A stretch of DNA of 64,000 nt. Source: Oxalobacter vibrioformis (lineage in GTDB: Bacteria; Pseudomonadota; Gammaproteobacteria; Burkholderiales; Burkholderiaceae_D). A program made the position numbers and the translations under genes. Positions 37,637-46,612 of the stretch are shown here, in pieces. The stretch is taken from the NCBI RefSeq assembly GCF_027118995.1, contig NZ_CP098242.1:930001-994000 (forward strand), written 5' to 3'. The notes beneath the pieces were generated by a model, which was given only the letters and a program-made list of their open reading frames with translations, was not told the origin of the DNA and did not search any database. Each line of letters opens with the position of its first letter. The stretch's first letter is position 1.

Positions 37637-37685
37637 AAAAAACCCTCAGGACAGGGTATTCCGTGTGTTGTCCTGAGGGTTTTTC
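37637..37685. terminator. terminator after tRNA-Arg
   Basis: AAAACCCTCAGGACA paired with TGTCCTGAGGGTTTTT; works in both directions, also facing the lysR gene ending at 37748. Confidence 0.85.
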
Positions 37686-37747
37686 TTTCCAAATCATGTG
37701 AATCCACTCTGTCATGGAAAAAAACCTCATCCATAAGGGATGACGAT

Positions 37748-38641
37748 TTAAAGCACAAAGGAGTCACCAAAAGATTTCGCCTGTTTCCAGGCGGCTTCAA
37801 CCATGGGTGAACGCGGCTCCTTATCCAGGGATATCAGACCAACGGCATTATCAACAGTTGGGGTCAGGCTGATCCGAACAACATCATCAAGACCGGGAGG
37901 CATACTGAAAATTCCCTGGCTTTGCGGCAGGATACTGTACAGCCCGGCAGAACGGACGTGCGTATAAAGCGTCATCGGAGAATTGGTTTCAAGCACGATA
38001 CGCGGCTTGACATTGGCCCGCTTAAAAGCCGCATTAATCTGCATCCGGTTTTGCAGTTCATCTGCAAGCAGGCACAGCGGGAGTTCGGCTGCCTCACTCC
38101 AGCTTAGCGAATCACGCTGGGCTATTTCGGACGTTTTCTGGGCCACGAGTACAAACGTTTCCTTGAAAAGCGAAAGATACCGCGTCCCCGGCTCAGGCGG
38201 TCCGCTGATGTAGCCGATTCCCAAATCAATTTCGTACCGTGCGAGTGCTGAAATAATTTTTTCCATGCTCATCGTTTGTACATGCTCATGGATATCGATA
38301 TTGGAAGAAATAAAAGCGCCTGTCAGCAAGGCAACAACATGCAATGCCGTCGGGATGACACCAATCCGGATTTCTCCGGAAATCTTGCTTATGGCAGCAG
38401 CCTGCTGCATGCCTTTCCATGCGGCCAGGGTCTGATGGGCATACTTGAGAATATGCTCACCTTCAGGGGTTAAGCCTTCGTAGCGCCGGCCCCGCTTGAC
38501 AATGGGGATGCCAAGCTCCTCTTCGAGGTTCCGGATTGCCGTCGACAAGGCGGGCTGAGTAACACAGCATATTTCTGCCGCATGGGCAAAATGCTTTTCC
38601 TTGGCAAGGGTAACAAGATATTCAAGCTGACGAATAAACAT
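37748..38641 (-). CDS. LysR-family regulator, similar to formate dehydrogenase (FdsR-type) regulators
   Basis: A 297-residue LTTR. The HTH opens MFIRQLEYLVTLAKEKHFAH and continues QPALSTAIRNLEEELG. This opening and the substrate domain resemble regulators encoded next to soluble formate dehydrogenase operons in betaproteobacteria; that resemblance is from memory. Here no formate dehydrogenase gene is adjacent, but the oxalate:formate antiporter lies 3 kb away. ATG 38641 starts the conserved motif; the longer frame to 38686 does not. Confidence 0.85.
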   Translation of the reverse strand: MFIRQLEYLVTLAKEKHFAHAAEICCVTQPALSTAIRNLEEELGIPIVKRGRRYEGLTPEGEHILKYAHQTLAAWKGMQQAAAISKISGEIRIGVIPTALHVVALLTGAFISSNIDIHEHVQTMSMEKIISALARYEIDLGIGYISGPPEPGTRYLSLFKETFVLVAQKTSEIAQRDSLSWSEAAELPLCLLADELQNRMQINAAFKRANVKPRIVLETNSPMTLYTHVRSAGLYSILPQSQGIFSMPPGLDDVVRISLTPTVDNAVGLISLDKEPRSPMVEAAWKQAKSFGDSFVL

Positions 38642-38853
38642 AAATTTGAAACTTTTTGGTATTTCACAAGAATAAACTGCCCCCATAATACGACAGAATC
38701 CTTATCTTCACAGAGACGGTGAATGTAAAGCACCATCCCAAAAACGGATGTAACGGAAAAAGAACAACCTGCAACATCAGGAACCGTCAAAACCGGTCAA
38801 CATGGGATCGGCCGGTTTGGAAAAACATCAGCAAAACAAGGCAAGGAGAAAAG

Positions 38854-39060
38854 ATGCGCCAGAATTCCTGTGTGGGCAGGAAAATCCTGAAATCACACGA
38901 GGAATGCCAGTCGCACTATCAGGAAACCGTACCAGCTTTATGCAGAAAGAGACACGTTAATAACCATGCAGTTGTCTCGTCAGCATGTTTCACATGTAAA
39001 ACATTCACCATTATTTTTAAATTGATATATTTCCATTTATTAACCAATAAAATCATTTGA
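38854..39060 (+). CDS. doubtful small ORF with a strong ribosome site
   Basis: A 68-codon frame. In its favour: AAGGAGAA ends five bases before the ATG, and it starts where the target of the divergent FdsR-like regulator would be expected. Against: unusual His/Lys/Cys-rich composition, a hydrophobic tail within AT-rich DNA and no recognised family. It could be the decayed start of a former regulated gene. Confidence 0.25.
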   Translation: MRQNSCVGRKILKSHEECQSHYQETVPALCRKRHVNNHAVVSSACFTCKTFTIIFKLIYFHLLTNKII

Positions 39061-39097
39061 TTAAAAACAGATTAATAAAAACAAATCATTTATTAAC

Positions 39098-39132
39098 TAT
39101 TTTTGTTTATGATTCAATTAAAATTTTTAATT
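39098..39132 (+). repeat. AT-rich repeat, copy 1
   Basis: Divergent copy: CTATTTTTGTTTATGATTC followed by AATTAAAATTTTTAAT. See the finding on four copies in 4.2 kb. Confidence 0.5.
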
Positions 39133-39159
39133 AAAACTCAATTGACTTTCTGATTTTCA

Positions 39160-39405
39160 TCAAACACCCGGGGCCGCTATTTCCGCACTGGCAGTAACCA
39201 TGCTGACGTCATTGGCGGTTTTTGCAATGGCATTGTTACCCATCATCATATACTGTTCGCCTCCAGGCGCATAATCAAGCCAGGCATAGGAATCATGCCG
39301 TGCAATCTGCTGATGGGGCATCGCCAGCCCGGCACAGAAAACGGCCAGCGTAAGCACAGAGATAACAAGATGTGCATGTTCAAGAAATGAATCAAAGGTT
39401 TTCAT
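39160..39405 (-). CDS. small exported or membrane-anchored protein
   Basis: An 81-residue protein of unknown family. ATG 39405 follows TTGGAGAA; the frame extends further but without a ribosome site. A hydrophobic segment at about 13-30 (VISVLTLAVFCAGLAM) is a signal or anchor. The rest is polar, with Met-rich GGEQYMMMGNN. It lies between two copies of the AT-rich repeat. Confidence 0.55.
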   Translation of the reverse strand: MKTFDSFLEHAHLVISVLTLAVFCAGLAMPHQQIARHDSYAWLDYAPGGEQYMMMGNNAIAKTANDVSMVTASAEIAAPGV

Positions 39406-39514
39406 ATATTTCTCCAAATAATTAAATGGTACGACAGTCTTTTCAGGATAATCAATACCACATTCCACCAATAACACTTCTATTTGAAATAATATGCCTT
39501 TAAATAAAAATAAT

Positions 39515-39553
39515 AAAATTCTTTTTATTTATTGATTCATTAAAGTTTCTAAT
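39515..39553 (+). repeat. AT-rich repeat, copy 2
   Basis: Begins AAAATTCTTTTTATTTATTG, then ATTCATTAAAGTTTCTAAT. It lies about 110 bases upstream of the 39405 start. Confidence 0.7.
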
Positions 39554-39664
39554 GCCAACCTCATAAAAATTTTTAAAAAACAGTTTATATCAAGCCCGAA
39601 ATTTTTATTTTCAATCAGTATATCCACCCGGCCAGAACACATACCGCGTACTTCACGCCATGAA

Positions 39665-40282
39665 CTATCCGCAGACAAACGGCACTGGGGGCGCAACATA
39701 GTCCCTGCAAAACACCGGGATACGGTTTGATCCATGCACCATAAAGCAAAAAGGAATCTCAATCTTTCTGACAGCGGTCCGAACCGTAAGCGTCCATCCA
39801 TCTGTGGGCCATACACAGTCATTGCCATCATCCGGACGCACAAGCATAATTCGCTCAATCATGGAAACACATCGGTATTTTCCGGCCGAGAGTTTCATGC
39901 CAGCGGTATCAAACGCATGTGCTGACAACGTGTTTGTCTTTTCTGGAAATGTCTCTGCTTTCTCATCCAGAATGCAATAGCCCGGATGATGGATGAATCG
40001 GCTGATGGGACAGGTAGTGATGTCCCTGTCTGAATATATCGGCCAGACACGATGCGCAATGACCACTTCCTTGAAGCAGATATCTTCCCCTTTGGTTTCA
40101 ATGTCCAGGTCAATCTGAAAATCAAACGTTATGGCATCAACTGCTCTGACAGAAGCCTTGTCGATCCTTACACGCAATTTTCGATAAAACAAGCCGTTTT
40201 TCCGGATCCATAATCCGAGGAAAACGAATCCACATACGCCACCCAGAAAAACTGCTGTCGTTCTGATCAGTTCTGTATCCAC
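39665..40282 (-). CDS. hypothetical membrane-anchored protein
   Basis: An approximately 205-residue protein of unknown family. One N-terminal membrane helix (ELIRTTAVFLGGVCGFVFLG), then a soluble beta-rich domain, probably facing the cytoplasm or periplasm. GTG 40282 has GAGG six bases upstream and is preferred to GTG 40294. The C-terminus ends soon after VPFVCG; the adjacent frame continues with a plausible tail to 39529, so a recent frameshift or stop near 39665 is possible. Confidence 0.55.
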   Translation of the reverse strand: MDTELIRTTAVFLGGVCGFVFLGLWIRKNGLFYRKLRVRIDKASVRAVDAITFDFQIDLDIETKGEDICFKEVVIAHRVWPIYSDRDITTCPISRFIHHPGYCILDEKAETFPEKTNTLSAHAFDTAGMKLSAGKYRCVSMIERIMLVRPDDGNDCVWPTDGWTLTVRTAVRKIEIPFCFMVHGSNRIPVFCRDYVAPPVPFVCG

Positions 40283-40351
40283 TGTAAACCTCACTTTAAA
40301 AGACCAACTGGTACGGCATCACCGTGCAGGAACCACAATAAAAAAACTGAT

Positions 40352-40390
40352 ATGAGAACGCCCTCACTCTTACCGGAAATGAGGGCGCTA
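40352..40390 (-). terminator. possible terminator after the universal stress gene
   Basis: Stem CGCCCTCA / TGAGGGCG with a 13-base loop, 60 bases downstream of the usp stop; a T-run follows on the minus strand only after about 15 bases. Confidence 0.45.
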
Positions 40391-40448
40391 ATGCTGCACG
40401 GCCCCTTCTGCTGTAAAGTGCCCATCAGCCGGAATTCGCTTTGAAAAC

Positions 40449-40949
40449 TCAGGCAGGCGGGAATACAAATACGGCTGACTCGTGATAATTCGGTGAGTCA
40501 TCGGGAAGCTCATCCTCCCTTAAGCGATAGACCAGAACAGGGATCTCCGCACTGGCAAGAACCTTGTTGGATACACTGCCCATCAAGACATGATCCCAGC
40601 CCGCACAGCCATTTGACCCGATAAAAATCATGTCGCATCCATATTCCCTGGCTTCTCGAACAATAGCCAGGGCAATATGGTTGGCAATCCCCAGAATGCT
40701 CTTGTGCTTTACCCCCATTTCCGAGGCAAACAACTCGAGCGGGTGGAGGATTTTTTCACCGGCGACCTTCACAGCGGCCTCATAATCTGCTTTTGAAATG
40801 GACTTGCCCAGGCCGGACTTTTCATACTCACGTGCGACGTGGATAAAGAAAACTTCAGCACCCAACTTTGCTGCGGTCCTGATGCCTTCCGCTGCGGCAA
40901 TATCGCCAAGAACAGAACCATCCGTGGGAATCATAATTTTGGTAAACAT
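40449..40949 (-). CDS. universal stress protein (UspA family)
   Basis: A 166-residue single Usp domain. MFTKIMIPTDGSVLGDIAAA opens the nucleotide fold, and the ATP-binding motif G-x2-G-x9-G-S is present in IGSNGCAGWDHVLMGSVSNKV, so it is probably the ATP-binding subtype. It lies 240 bases downstream of oxlT on the same strand, separated from it by a terminator. Role in stress survival is inferred from the family. Confidence 0.93.
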   Translation of the reverse strand: MFTKIMIPTDGSVLGDIAAAEGIRTAAKLGAEVFFIHVAREYEKSGLGKSISKADYEAAVKVAGEKILHPLELFASEMGVKHKSILGIANHIALAIVREAREYGCDMIFIGSNGCAGWDHVLMGSVSNKVLASAEIPVLVYRLREDELPDDSPNYHESAVFVFPPA

Positions 40950-41123
40950 GGTGTTCGCCTCCAGTTCAGAATCGTCAAACGATCGATTTGATTATTTGCA
41001 TTTCATCATCAGCAACAGCACGACATCACGTTGTCTCAAAAATTCGGAAGATTTTATGGACAACCACGATATCAGCAGCACGACATCTTATATTTTGCAG
41101 GCCTGTTGCCAAGATGGCCTTTT

Positions 41124-41161
41124 TGAAAACGCTGACTCTCGTTTTTAAGGGAGAGTCAGCG
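41124..41161 (-). terminator. terminator of oxlT
   Basis: On the minus strand CGCTGACTCTC / GAGAGTCAGCG with a 10-base loop, followed by TTTTC, 28 bases after the oxlT stop. Confidence 0.88.
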
Positions 41162-41188
41162 CTGCTTTCCTGATATGTAAGGGATATA

Positions 41189-42469
41189 TCAGTTTGCCGG
41201 AGCCACAGCGGGCTTGGTTTCAAGCGTTTTCATGCCACGTTTTTTCGGTGGGCCCATTCTTGGCATCACGAAAGTCGCGAGGATGAAAGAAAGTGTTGCC
41301 GTCGCACCGGAAATCGCGAAGGCAGTTGACCAGCCAAACTGCGTTGCAACTGCAGCGCCCAGGCCACCACCAAAGATGGACGCGGTTGCTTTTGCTGCCC
41401 AGAAGAAACCGTAGTTCCTTGCCGAGTAAGCGGTACCGAATACATCACTGTTTGTGGATGGGAAGAGCGCATAGCTGCCGCCTGAGGTAAAGAAGGCAAT
41501 ACCCAGCATCACGATAAAGAAGGCCGTGCCCATCGACGACACATGCGCGAAGGAGAACATCGCAATCGCATTGACACCGAACATGATAGACATTGCTTTA
41601 TAGCGGCCGATTTTATCGGAAAGGAAGCCCCAGAAAGGACGGCAGCCGCCATTAAAGAGGTTCTGGATCGTAATCGCAATAGCCATCGTACCTGCAGCAA
41701 TGCCGAGGGTTCGGCCAAAAGGCGCGCTGTTGGCAACCAGGAAAAGGAAACCGAAGTTAACGGAGAAGAAGGCTGTCCACAGTACCCAGAATTGCGGAGT
41801 ACGGAGCATTTCACCTGAATTGAAGTCTCTTTCCGTTGCGACAATCGCTTTCTTGACACCACCTTTTTGCTGCCCCGGGAATTTGATAATGAAGGCAATC
41901 AGGATAATGACGATGCCCATCACAATACCGGTATACATGAAAGCCGGGCCGACACCATCTGTTTTCAGCATTGAGCTGATCAGCGGCAGGAATGGCAATA
42001 CACCGAGGCCGTAACCAGCAGCGGTGAAACCTGAAGCCAGGCCCCGTTTATCCGGGAACCAGCGGTTGGCTGTATTGATGGCAATACCGTAAATAATACC
42101 CACACCTGCACCAGCAAGAATGTACAGGCCATAAAGTACCGGAATACTCTCAGCCTGGCCCATGCTGGACCAGCCGATAAGAACCATCAGGCCACCTACC
42201 ATCAACGTCCATTTCGGGCCGAATTTATCGACAAAAAACCCGCCGCCAGGTTGTGAAGCTGCCTGAATAACCTGTGAAAGGGTGAAAGCGGTCTGAACAG
42301 CCGCCAGCGATACCGCGAGGTTTTCGGTCAGCGGTCGCGCAAATAACGTCCACGCATACTGGACGCCAGAGATCATACACATTAATAAAACAGCCAGTAT
42401 GAGGTAAAACCAGCGGTTTCCTTCTGGAATTGCCGGTTTTGCTGGCTGAGTTGGCACTGAAGTACTCAT
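41189..42469 (-). CDS. oxlT: oxalate:formate antiporter OxlT
   Basis: A 426-residue, 12-helix MFS carrier. It exchanges external oxalate2- for internal formate-, which together with oxalate decarboxylation generates a proton-motive force in Oxalobacter. The sequence matches O. formigenes OxlT closely through SGVQYAWTLFARPL, NTANRWFPDKRGLASGFTAA and STNSDVFGTAYSARNYGFFW. The substrate-binding residues fall exactly five positions later than in the reference: Arg277 (CRPFWGF) for Arg272 and Lys360 (WAAKATASIF) for Lys355. The N-terminus is extended and Pro-rich. Neither oxc nor frc is adjacent. Upstream DNA is a long AT-rich leader. Confidence 0.96.
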   Translation of the reverse strand: MSTSVPTQPAKPAIPEGNRWFYLILAVLLMCMISGVQYAWTLFARPLTENLAVSLAAVQTAFTLSQVIQAASQPGGGFFVDKFGPKWTLMVGGLMVLIGWSSMGQAESIPVLYGLYILAGAGVGIIYGIAINTANRWFPDKRGLASGFTAAGYGLGVLPFLPLISSMLKTDGVGPAFMYTGIVMGIVIILIAFIIKFPGQQKGGVKKAIVATERDFNSGEMLRTPQFWVLWTAFFSVNFGFLFLVANSAPFGRTLGIAAGTMAIAITIQNLFNGGCRPFWGFLSDKIGRYKAMSIMFGVNAIAMFSFAHVSSMGTAFFIVMLGIAFFTSGGSYALFPSTNSDVFGTAYSARNYGFFWAAKATASIFGGGLGAAVATQFGWSTAFAISGATATLSFILATFVMPRMGPPKKRGMKTLETKPAVAPAN

Positions 42470-42815
42470 CGCATTACTCTCTTAAGTAAGTTGAAAAAAA
42501 GTGAAAGGGGTAAATCTGAATAAAACATTTATATCAACTCAGATAACGCTTTTCATAAAACAAAAGATCAATGTTCAGCCGCTTATTACAAAAAACATTC
42601 AGCCTTTTACAATTCAATGAAAAAATCAAAAAACATAAAATCACAAAAAGCCAGGTGTTTTAAGCGCAACAGACATCACCATTCATGCTGATAAAAGTTG
42701 CTTTTGTCACAAGCGAAAAACCTGAAACAATATGCCTGAATATCCCATTGTTTATATCAATCACACATGCAAACATACTGCCTATCCACAGCTTAGCCCT
42801 CCCCTTTTCAAGAGT

Positions 42816-42854
42816 AAAATTCTTTTTATTTATTGCATCATTAAAATTTTTAAT
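42816..42854 (+). repeat. AT-rich repeat, copy 3
   Basis: Begins AAAATTCTTTTTATTTATTG, then CATCATTAAAATTTTTAAT; about 350 bases upstream of the oxlT start. Confidence 0.7.
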
Positions 42855-43284
42855 CAAAAAAACAGCAACGACAACCCTGGCTTATCGGCTGGGGAACATT
42901 TGGGCCTGTCCCTTTAAAAACAAGGGCTGCAAAGCGATTTGGCGAGGGGAAAGGCGGCAGCTTCACACGGGAAACTGTTATTTTTCATGAGGGGATGAGA
43001 GAGAAATGCCATGTTGAGCCCGATAATACGCGCGCCGATATATGTTAAAAACAACATATAAAACCAGCCGAATCCGGTTTTTAAATCCAATATGGCAGCG
43101 TATTGATTAAAAGTTATTATTGTGAAAGCAGGCTGTTCCGTTTTACTACTGTAACTCACGTTGAGAATCGCATAAAAACATTCAAACAAAATCTATAATG
43201 TGCGCTAATAGTTGATTAAAAAAATTAATCAAGCAATAACCCTGCCTATTTAAGGAACCACTCACATCCATTACTCTTTATTTA

Positions 43285-43323
43285 ATTAGAAAATTTAATT
43301 AAACAATAAATAAAAAGAATTTT
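43285..43323 (-). repeat. AT-rich repeat, copy 4, inverted
   Basis: On the minus strand AAAATTCTTTTTATTTATTG (43323-43304), then TTTAATTAAATTTTCTAAT. Confidence 0.68.
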
Positions 43324-43763
43324 ACGCATTAAAAAAAAACGATTAATCTTCCAACTATGCAATATGTTAATGAGTCGTTTCTCTCCAGCCATACAAAACG
43401 TCTTGTTTTTTCATGTTGTTGATACTGGTTTTTTTGCAGTAACCGGAACGCCGGACACTCAGTCATTACAGCCATAGTTTCTGAGCATAATGGTTTTCCA
43501 GTAAAACGCTGGCATTCTCTCCTACTCTCCTCGCCAGCGATTGCGGATACTGGTTTCCTTAGTAGTGTGACTGGTGTCCCTCGTGTGACTTCAGGCTTTC
43601 CCTGACCACACCGGGACCCCGGCACATCCTCTCCCCCCGAAATTGCTTCCTGAACCTTTTCTCACCCCCCGTCATTTATTACAATAGTGGCAGTATCCAG
43701 CTGTCATACCCGTTTGTTCCGGCAACGCAGCCATGCTGTTAACTTACTCATGGGAGGGGCAAT

Positions 43764-44048
43764 ATGAGCAAGGAATTCACTATTCATATCCAGGCTGGCT
43801 GCCGGATAGCTGGTTATATTTCGGACAAATCCAGAAACAGGAGCGTTGCGGAAGTATTTGATGTACTTGAAGTCAAGTCAGATGGCCAGTTTCGATGCCA
43901 TATGGTGGGAACCCATTTTGGCAGGGAACATAACCGCAGTGTTTTTCTTTATGAGCACCAGTTGAGCTGGTGTCGTCTGCCGGATGGCCGGGAATTTTTC
44001 AGGAAATCACCTGAAGAAAAATGGCAGGACATAAAACTGCTTGCCTGA
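43764..44048 (+). CDS. small hypothetical protein
   Basis: A 94-residue soluble protein. A very good ribosome site (GGGAGGGG) precedes ATG 43764, so expression is likely. It is beta-rich (HIQAGCRIAGYISDKSRNRS, EVFDVLEVKSDGQFRCHMVG), with four cysteines or histidines spaced without a clear metal motif. No family recognised. Confidence 0.65.
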   Translation: MSKEFTIHIQAGCRIAGYISDKSRNRSVAEVFDVLEVKSDGQFRCHMVGTHFGREHNRSVFLYEHQLSWCRLPDGREFFRKSPEEKWQDIKLLA

Positions 44049-44161
44049 CTCAGGTTATCTCTTTCAGAAATCCGGGCTGAAATGCAACGGGCGCAAAAAG
44101 CATGCCGACGAGGTGTGTTTGACCTTGCTGCACCGGAAAAAAACGCTCTTCCCTTGCTGTT

Positions 44162-44575
44162 ATGATGGAAAACCGGCTTCAGACCTATCTCAACACACAT
44201 TCTGATGATCCCGTCGTACTAAAATATATGAGCTATATTCAGTGCTACCTTCTCCACTATGAAAAAGCGCTGTCATTCATGGAAAAAAGCTGTGCCCTGT
44301 CAAAAGACAGAAAAGACCGGATCAATCTCGCAACACTGCGCGAATTACTTGCCTTGCTGGAAAGTCTGTCACTTCGGCCCGAACAGATCATTGCGCTGAA
44401 GGATTACCTGGGAAACACACTGGAAACGGATGATTGTGACCATTCACTTCGTCTGACCGAAAAGTGGCTCAAAGAACATGTCGCGCCAGATGCTCATAAA
44501 ACCGTTCTGGCGGGATTGCGCCAGGCGGGTGGCTATTGTGATTGTGAAGTGATTTTTAATGTATCGAATTTTTAA
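44162..44575 (+). CDS. DUF2695 domain protein
   Basis: A 137-residue protein. The C-terminal half (about 90-135: CDHSLRLTEKWLKEH then LRQAGGYCDCEVIFNV) matches the DUF2695 pattern, with its conserved GGYCDCEV ending. The N-terminal half is helical, resembling a tetratricopeptide-like unit (YIQCYLLHYEKALSFMEKSC). Function unknown. The next gene may start within its last codons. Confidence 0.75.
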   Translation: MMENRLQTYLNTHSDDPVVLKYMSYIQCYLLHYEKALSFMEKSCALSKDRKDRINLATLRELLALLESLSLRPEQIIALKDYLGNTLETDDCDHSLRLTEKWLKEHVAPDAHKTVLAGLRQAGGYCDCEVIFNVSNF

Positions 44576-44603
44576 CCCCAAGTCTGCCCTTTTCCGCCAC
44601 CCC

Positions 44604-45473
44604 ATGACACCCGATACACTCAAACTGATAACCTGGAATATCCGCTGGGGACGAGGCCTGGATAATATTGTCGACCTGGATCGGGTCCTTACCCACGTAA
44701 AACAATTTTCAGACTTTGATATCCTGTGCCTGCAGGAAATCGCCTCAGGCTATACCGATCCGGAACTCAAACAGGCTGATGGAAGCAACCAGTTTGACCT
44801 GCTGGCAGAAAAGCTCCCCGAATATACACCAATCAGCGGTCATGCAGTTGAGCAGATGGCTGACGGCAGATGGTGCCGGTTTGGCAATATGATCTTTTCC
44901 CGTTTTCCGGTTTTGCAGGTCTACCGCCATCGCTTGCCCTGGCCTGCCGAACCGGACGTAAAGAGCATGCCCCGCATGGCGCTGGAAGTCCTGCTTGATA
45001 CACCATTTGGCATACTCAGCACGATAACAACCCATCTGGAATTTTATTCTGCCTTCCAGCGGATGGCGCAGGTTGACTATCTACGGGAAATTCATCAGGA
45101 GACATGGGGACATGCTGGCCTGAAAAATAAAATACACTCCGCCAGCCCTTTTTCCCCCTATCCGGAAATAGCCGGCACGATCCTTGCCGGTGACTTCAAC
45201 TTTTCTGAAGCCGCTGCGGAAAGAATACGTCTTCTTTCCCCTTTTGATGCGGCTGTACCTGCTTTTACGGATACCTGGGATATCGCAAACCCGAATACGA
45301 AACACGCTCCGACAATGGGCGTTTTTGACCGGAAACGATGGCCGGATGGCCCTTTCGTTTCAGATTACATTTTTGTCAGCGAAAATCTTGCGGGCCATGT
45401 TCGAAAGGTAAGTGTCGAAGAAAAAAGCCTGGCGTCGGATCACCAGGCTTTACTGCTGGAATTGGCGCGATAA
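44604..45473 (+). CDS. endonuclease/exonuclease/phosphatase-family protein
   Basis: A 289-residue EEP-fold protein: LKLITWNIRWGRGLDN, catalytic Glu in LCLQEIASG, Asp-Asn in LAGDFNFSEA and the last His in LASDHQALLLEL. Substrate unknown; metal-dependent phosphodiesterase or phosphatase. The start is ambiguous: ATG 44604 precedes strand 1 closely, and ATG 44559 would overlap DUF2695. Convergent with purM, stop to stop four bases apart. Confidence 0.83.
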   Translation: MTPDTLKLITWNIRWGRGLDNIVDLDRVLTHVKQFSDFDILCLQEIASGYTDPELKQADGSNQFDLLAEKLPEYTPISGHAVEQMADGRWCRFGNMIFSRFPVLQVYRHRLPWPAEPDVKSMPRMALEVLLDTPFGILSTITTHLEFYSAFQRMAQVDYLREIHQETWGHAGLKNKIHSASPFSPYPEIAGTILAGDFNFSEAAAERIRLLSPFDAAVPAFTDTWDIANPNTKHAPTMGVFDRKRWPDGPFVSDYIFVSENLAGHVRKVSVEEKSLASDHQALLLELAR

Positions 45474-45476
45474 CCG

Positions 45477-46520
45477 CTACAGAACCAGCGTCTGGGCTTC
45501 ATCACCCTGTCTTTCCCGTATCTCGCCTAGGCGATAGACTGTTTCTCCCGCCGCCTGCAATTGCGCCAGGGCGGCATCGGCATTATCCCTGGAAACAATC
45601 ACTGCCATGCCAATACCACAATTAAACACGCGATACATTTCACTGTCCGTAACATTGCCATGCTGCTGAAGCCAGGTAAAAAGTGGTGGAATTGCCCACG
45701 CATCCTTGTGAAGGACCGCCGTCAGGTTTTTCTGCAAAATACGTGGCACATTATCCAGTAAACCGCCTCCGGTAATATGCGCCATCCCTTTGACTTCCAT
45801 GCTGTTCATCAGTGCCAGAAGCGGCTTGACATAAATACGGGTCGGCATCATCAGGACATCCGCAAGAGGCTTCCCGTGAAAATCCGCGGCCAGATCAGGG
45901 TTTGCCACGTCAATGATTTTACGGATCAGCGAATAACCGTTTGAATGAGCGCCTGATGAGGCCAGCCCCAGGACAACATCGCCCGGCATAATCGTGCTGC
46001 CATTAATGATTTTTGATTTTTCGACAGCCCCAACAGCAAATCCGGCAAGGTCATATTCCCCATCCGGATACATCCCCGGCATTTCAGCGGTTTCACCGCC
46101 GATCAATGCACAGCCGGCCTGCTCACAGCCGGCAGCAACGCCCTTGATCACATCCGTTGCCGTTTTTACGTCCAGCTTGCCGCATGCAAAATAATCCAGG
46201 AAAAAGAGCGGTTCTGCGCCCTGAACAAGAATATCATTGACACTCATTGCCACAAGATCGGTGCCAACCGTATCATGTCGGTTGAGATTAAACGCCAGCC
46301 TGAGCTTGGTGCCCACGCCATCCGTACCGGCAACCAGAACCGGCTCGCGATATTTTTTACTGATTTCAAAAAGCGCCCCGAAACCGCCTATGCCAGCAAG
46401 AACGCCCTCTCGCATGGTGCGTTTGGCAAAAGGCTTGATGGCATCAACGAGCGCTTCGCCGGCATCGATATCAACACCGGCGTCGCGGTAGGAAAGTGAA
46501 GAATTGGATGGTGAATTCAT
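45477..46520 (-). CDS. purM: phosphoribosylformylglycinamidine cyclo-ligase (AIR synthetase)
   Basis: A 347-residue purine enzyme converting FGAM to AIR with ATP. The opening [33 protein letters not shown], the Gly-rich [11 protein letters not shown] and [14 protein letters not shown] are conserved. Divergent from the permease gene at 46613, the common purM/perM arrangement of betaproteobacteria. Confidence 0.98.
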   Translation of the reverse strand: MNSPSNSSLSYRDAGVDIDAGEALVDAIKPFAKRTMREGVLAGIGGFGALFEISKKYREPVLVAGTDGVGTKLRLAFNLNRHDTVGTDLVAMSVNDILVQGAEPLFFLDYFACGKLDVKTATDVIKGVAAGCEQAGCALIGGETAEMPGMYPDGEYDLAGFAVGAVEKSKIINGSTIMPGDVVLGLASSGAHSNGYSLIRKIIDVANPDLAADFHGKPLADVLMMPTRIYVKPLLALMNSMEVKGMAHITGGGLLDNVPRILQKNLTAVLHKDAWAIPPLFTWLQQHGNVTDSEMYRVFNCGIGMAVIVSRDNADAALAQLQAAGETVYRLGEIRERQGDEAQTLVL

Positions 46521-46612
46521 GATGAAAAACGGTTATACAGCGTAAAATAACGGAATTATAAAAATTGGTTGCGAATCGCATTTTAACAAACTGTTACCCC
46601 GGGTAGGGCTGC

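Larger units (their letters stand above)
38642..39159. other. AT-rich region without a secure gene
   Basis: 520 bases upstream of the divergent lysR. One small plus-strand frame (38854-39060) has AAGGAGAA at good spacing, opening MRQNSCVGRKILKSHEEC, but turns compositionally odd (FTIIFKLIYFHLL) and is not convincing. From 38990 the DNA is extremely AT-rich. A copy of the repeat described separately lies at 39098-39132. Confidence 0.5.
42470..43763. other. 1.3-kb AT-rich region upstream of oxlT
   Basis: No secure gene. 42470-43330 is very AT-rich, with two repeat copies (42816-42854 and inverted 43285-43323) and a palindrome TTGATTAA-N5-TTAATCAA near 43212-43232. Frames at 42914-43189 (minus) and 42685-42990 (plus) lack ribosome sites and look accidental. 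43340-43640 is less AT-rich and holds a minus-strand frame of 98 codons, with no family seen; two near-identical GATACTGGTTT words suggest decayed sequence. It should contain the oxlT promoter, which I could not place. Confidence 0.5.

Noticed and set aside
40798..41148. 116-codon plus-strand ORF across the usp start
   Set aside because: It is largely antisense to the universal stress gene and extends into the oxlT terminator region without a ribosome site.
43205..43235. FNR binding site upstream of oxlT
   Set aside because: The arms TTGAT/ATCAA are there, but the spacing between them is far longer than the four bases of an FNR box.
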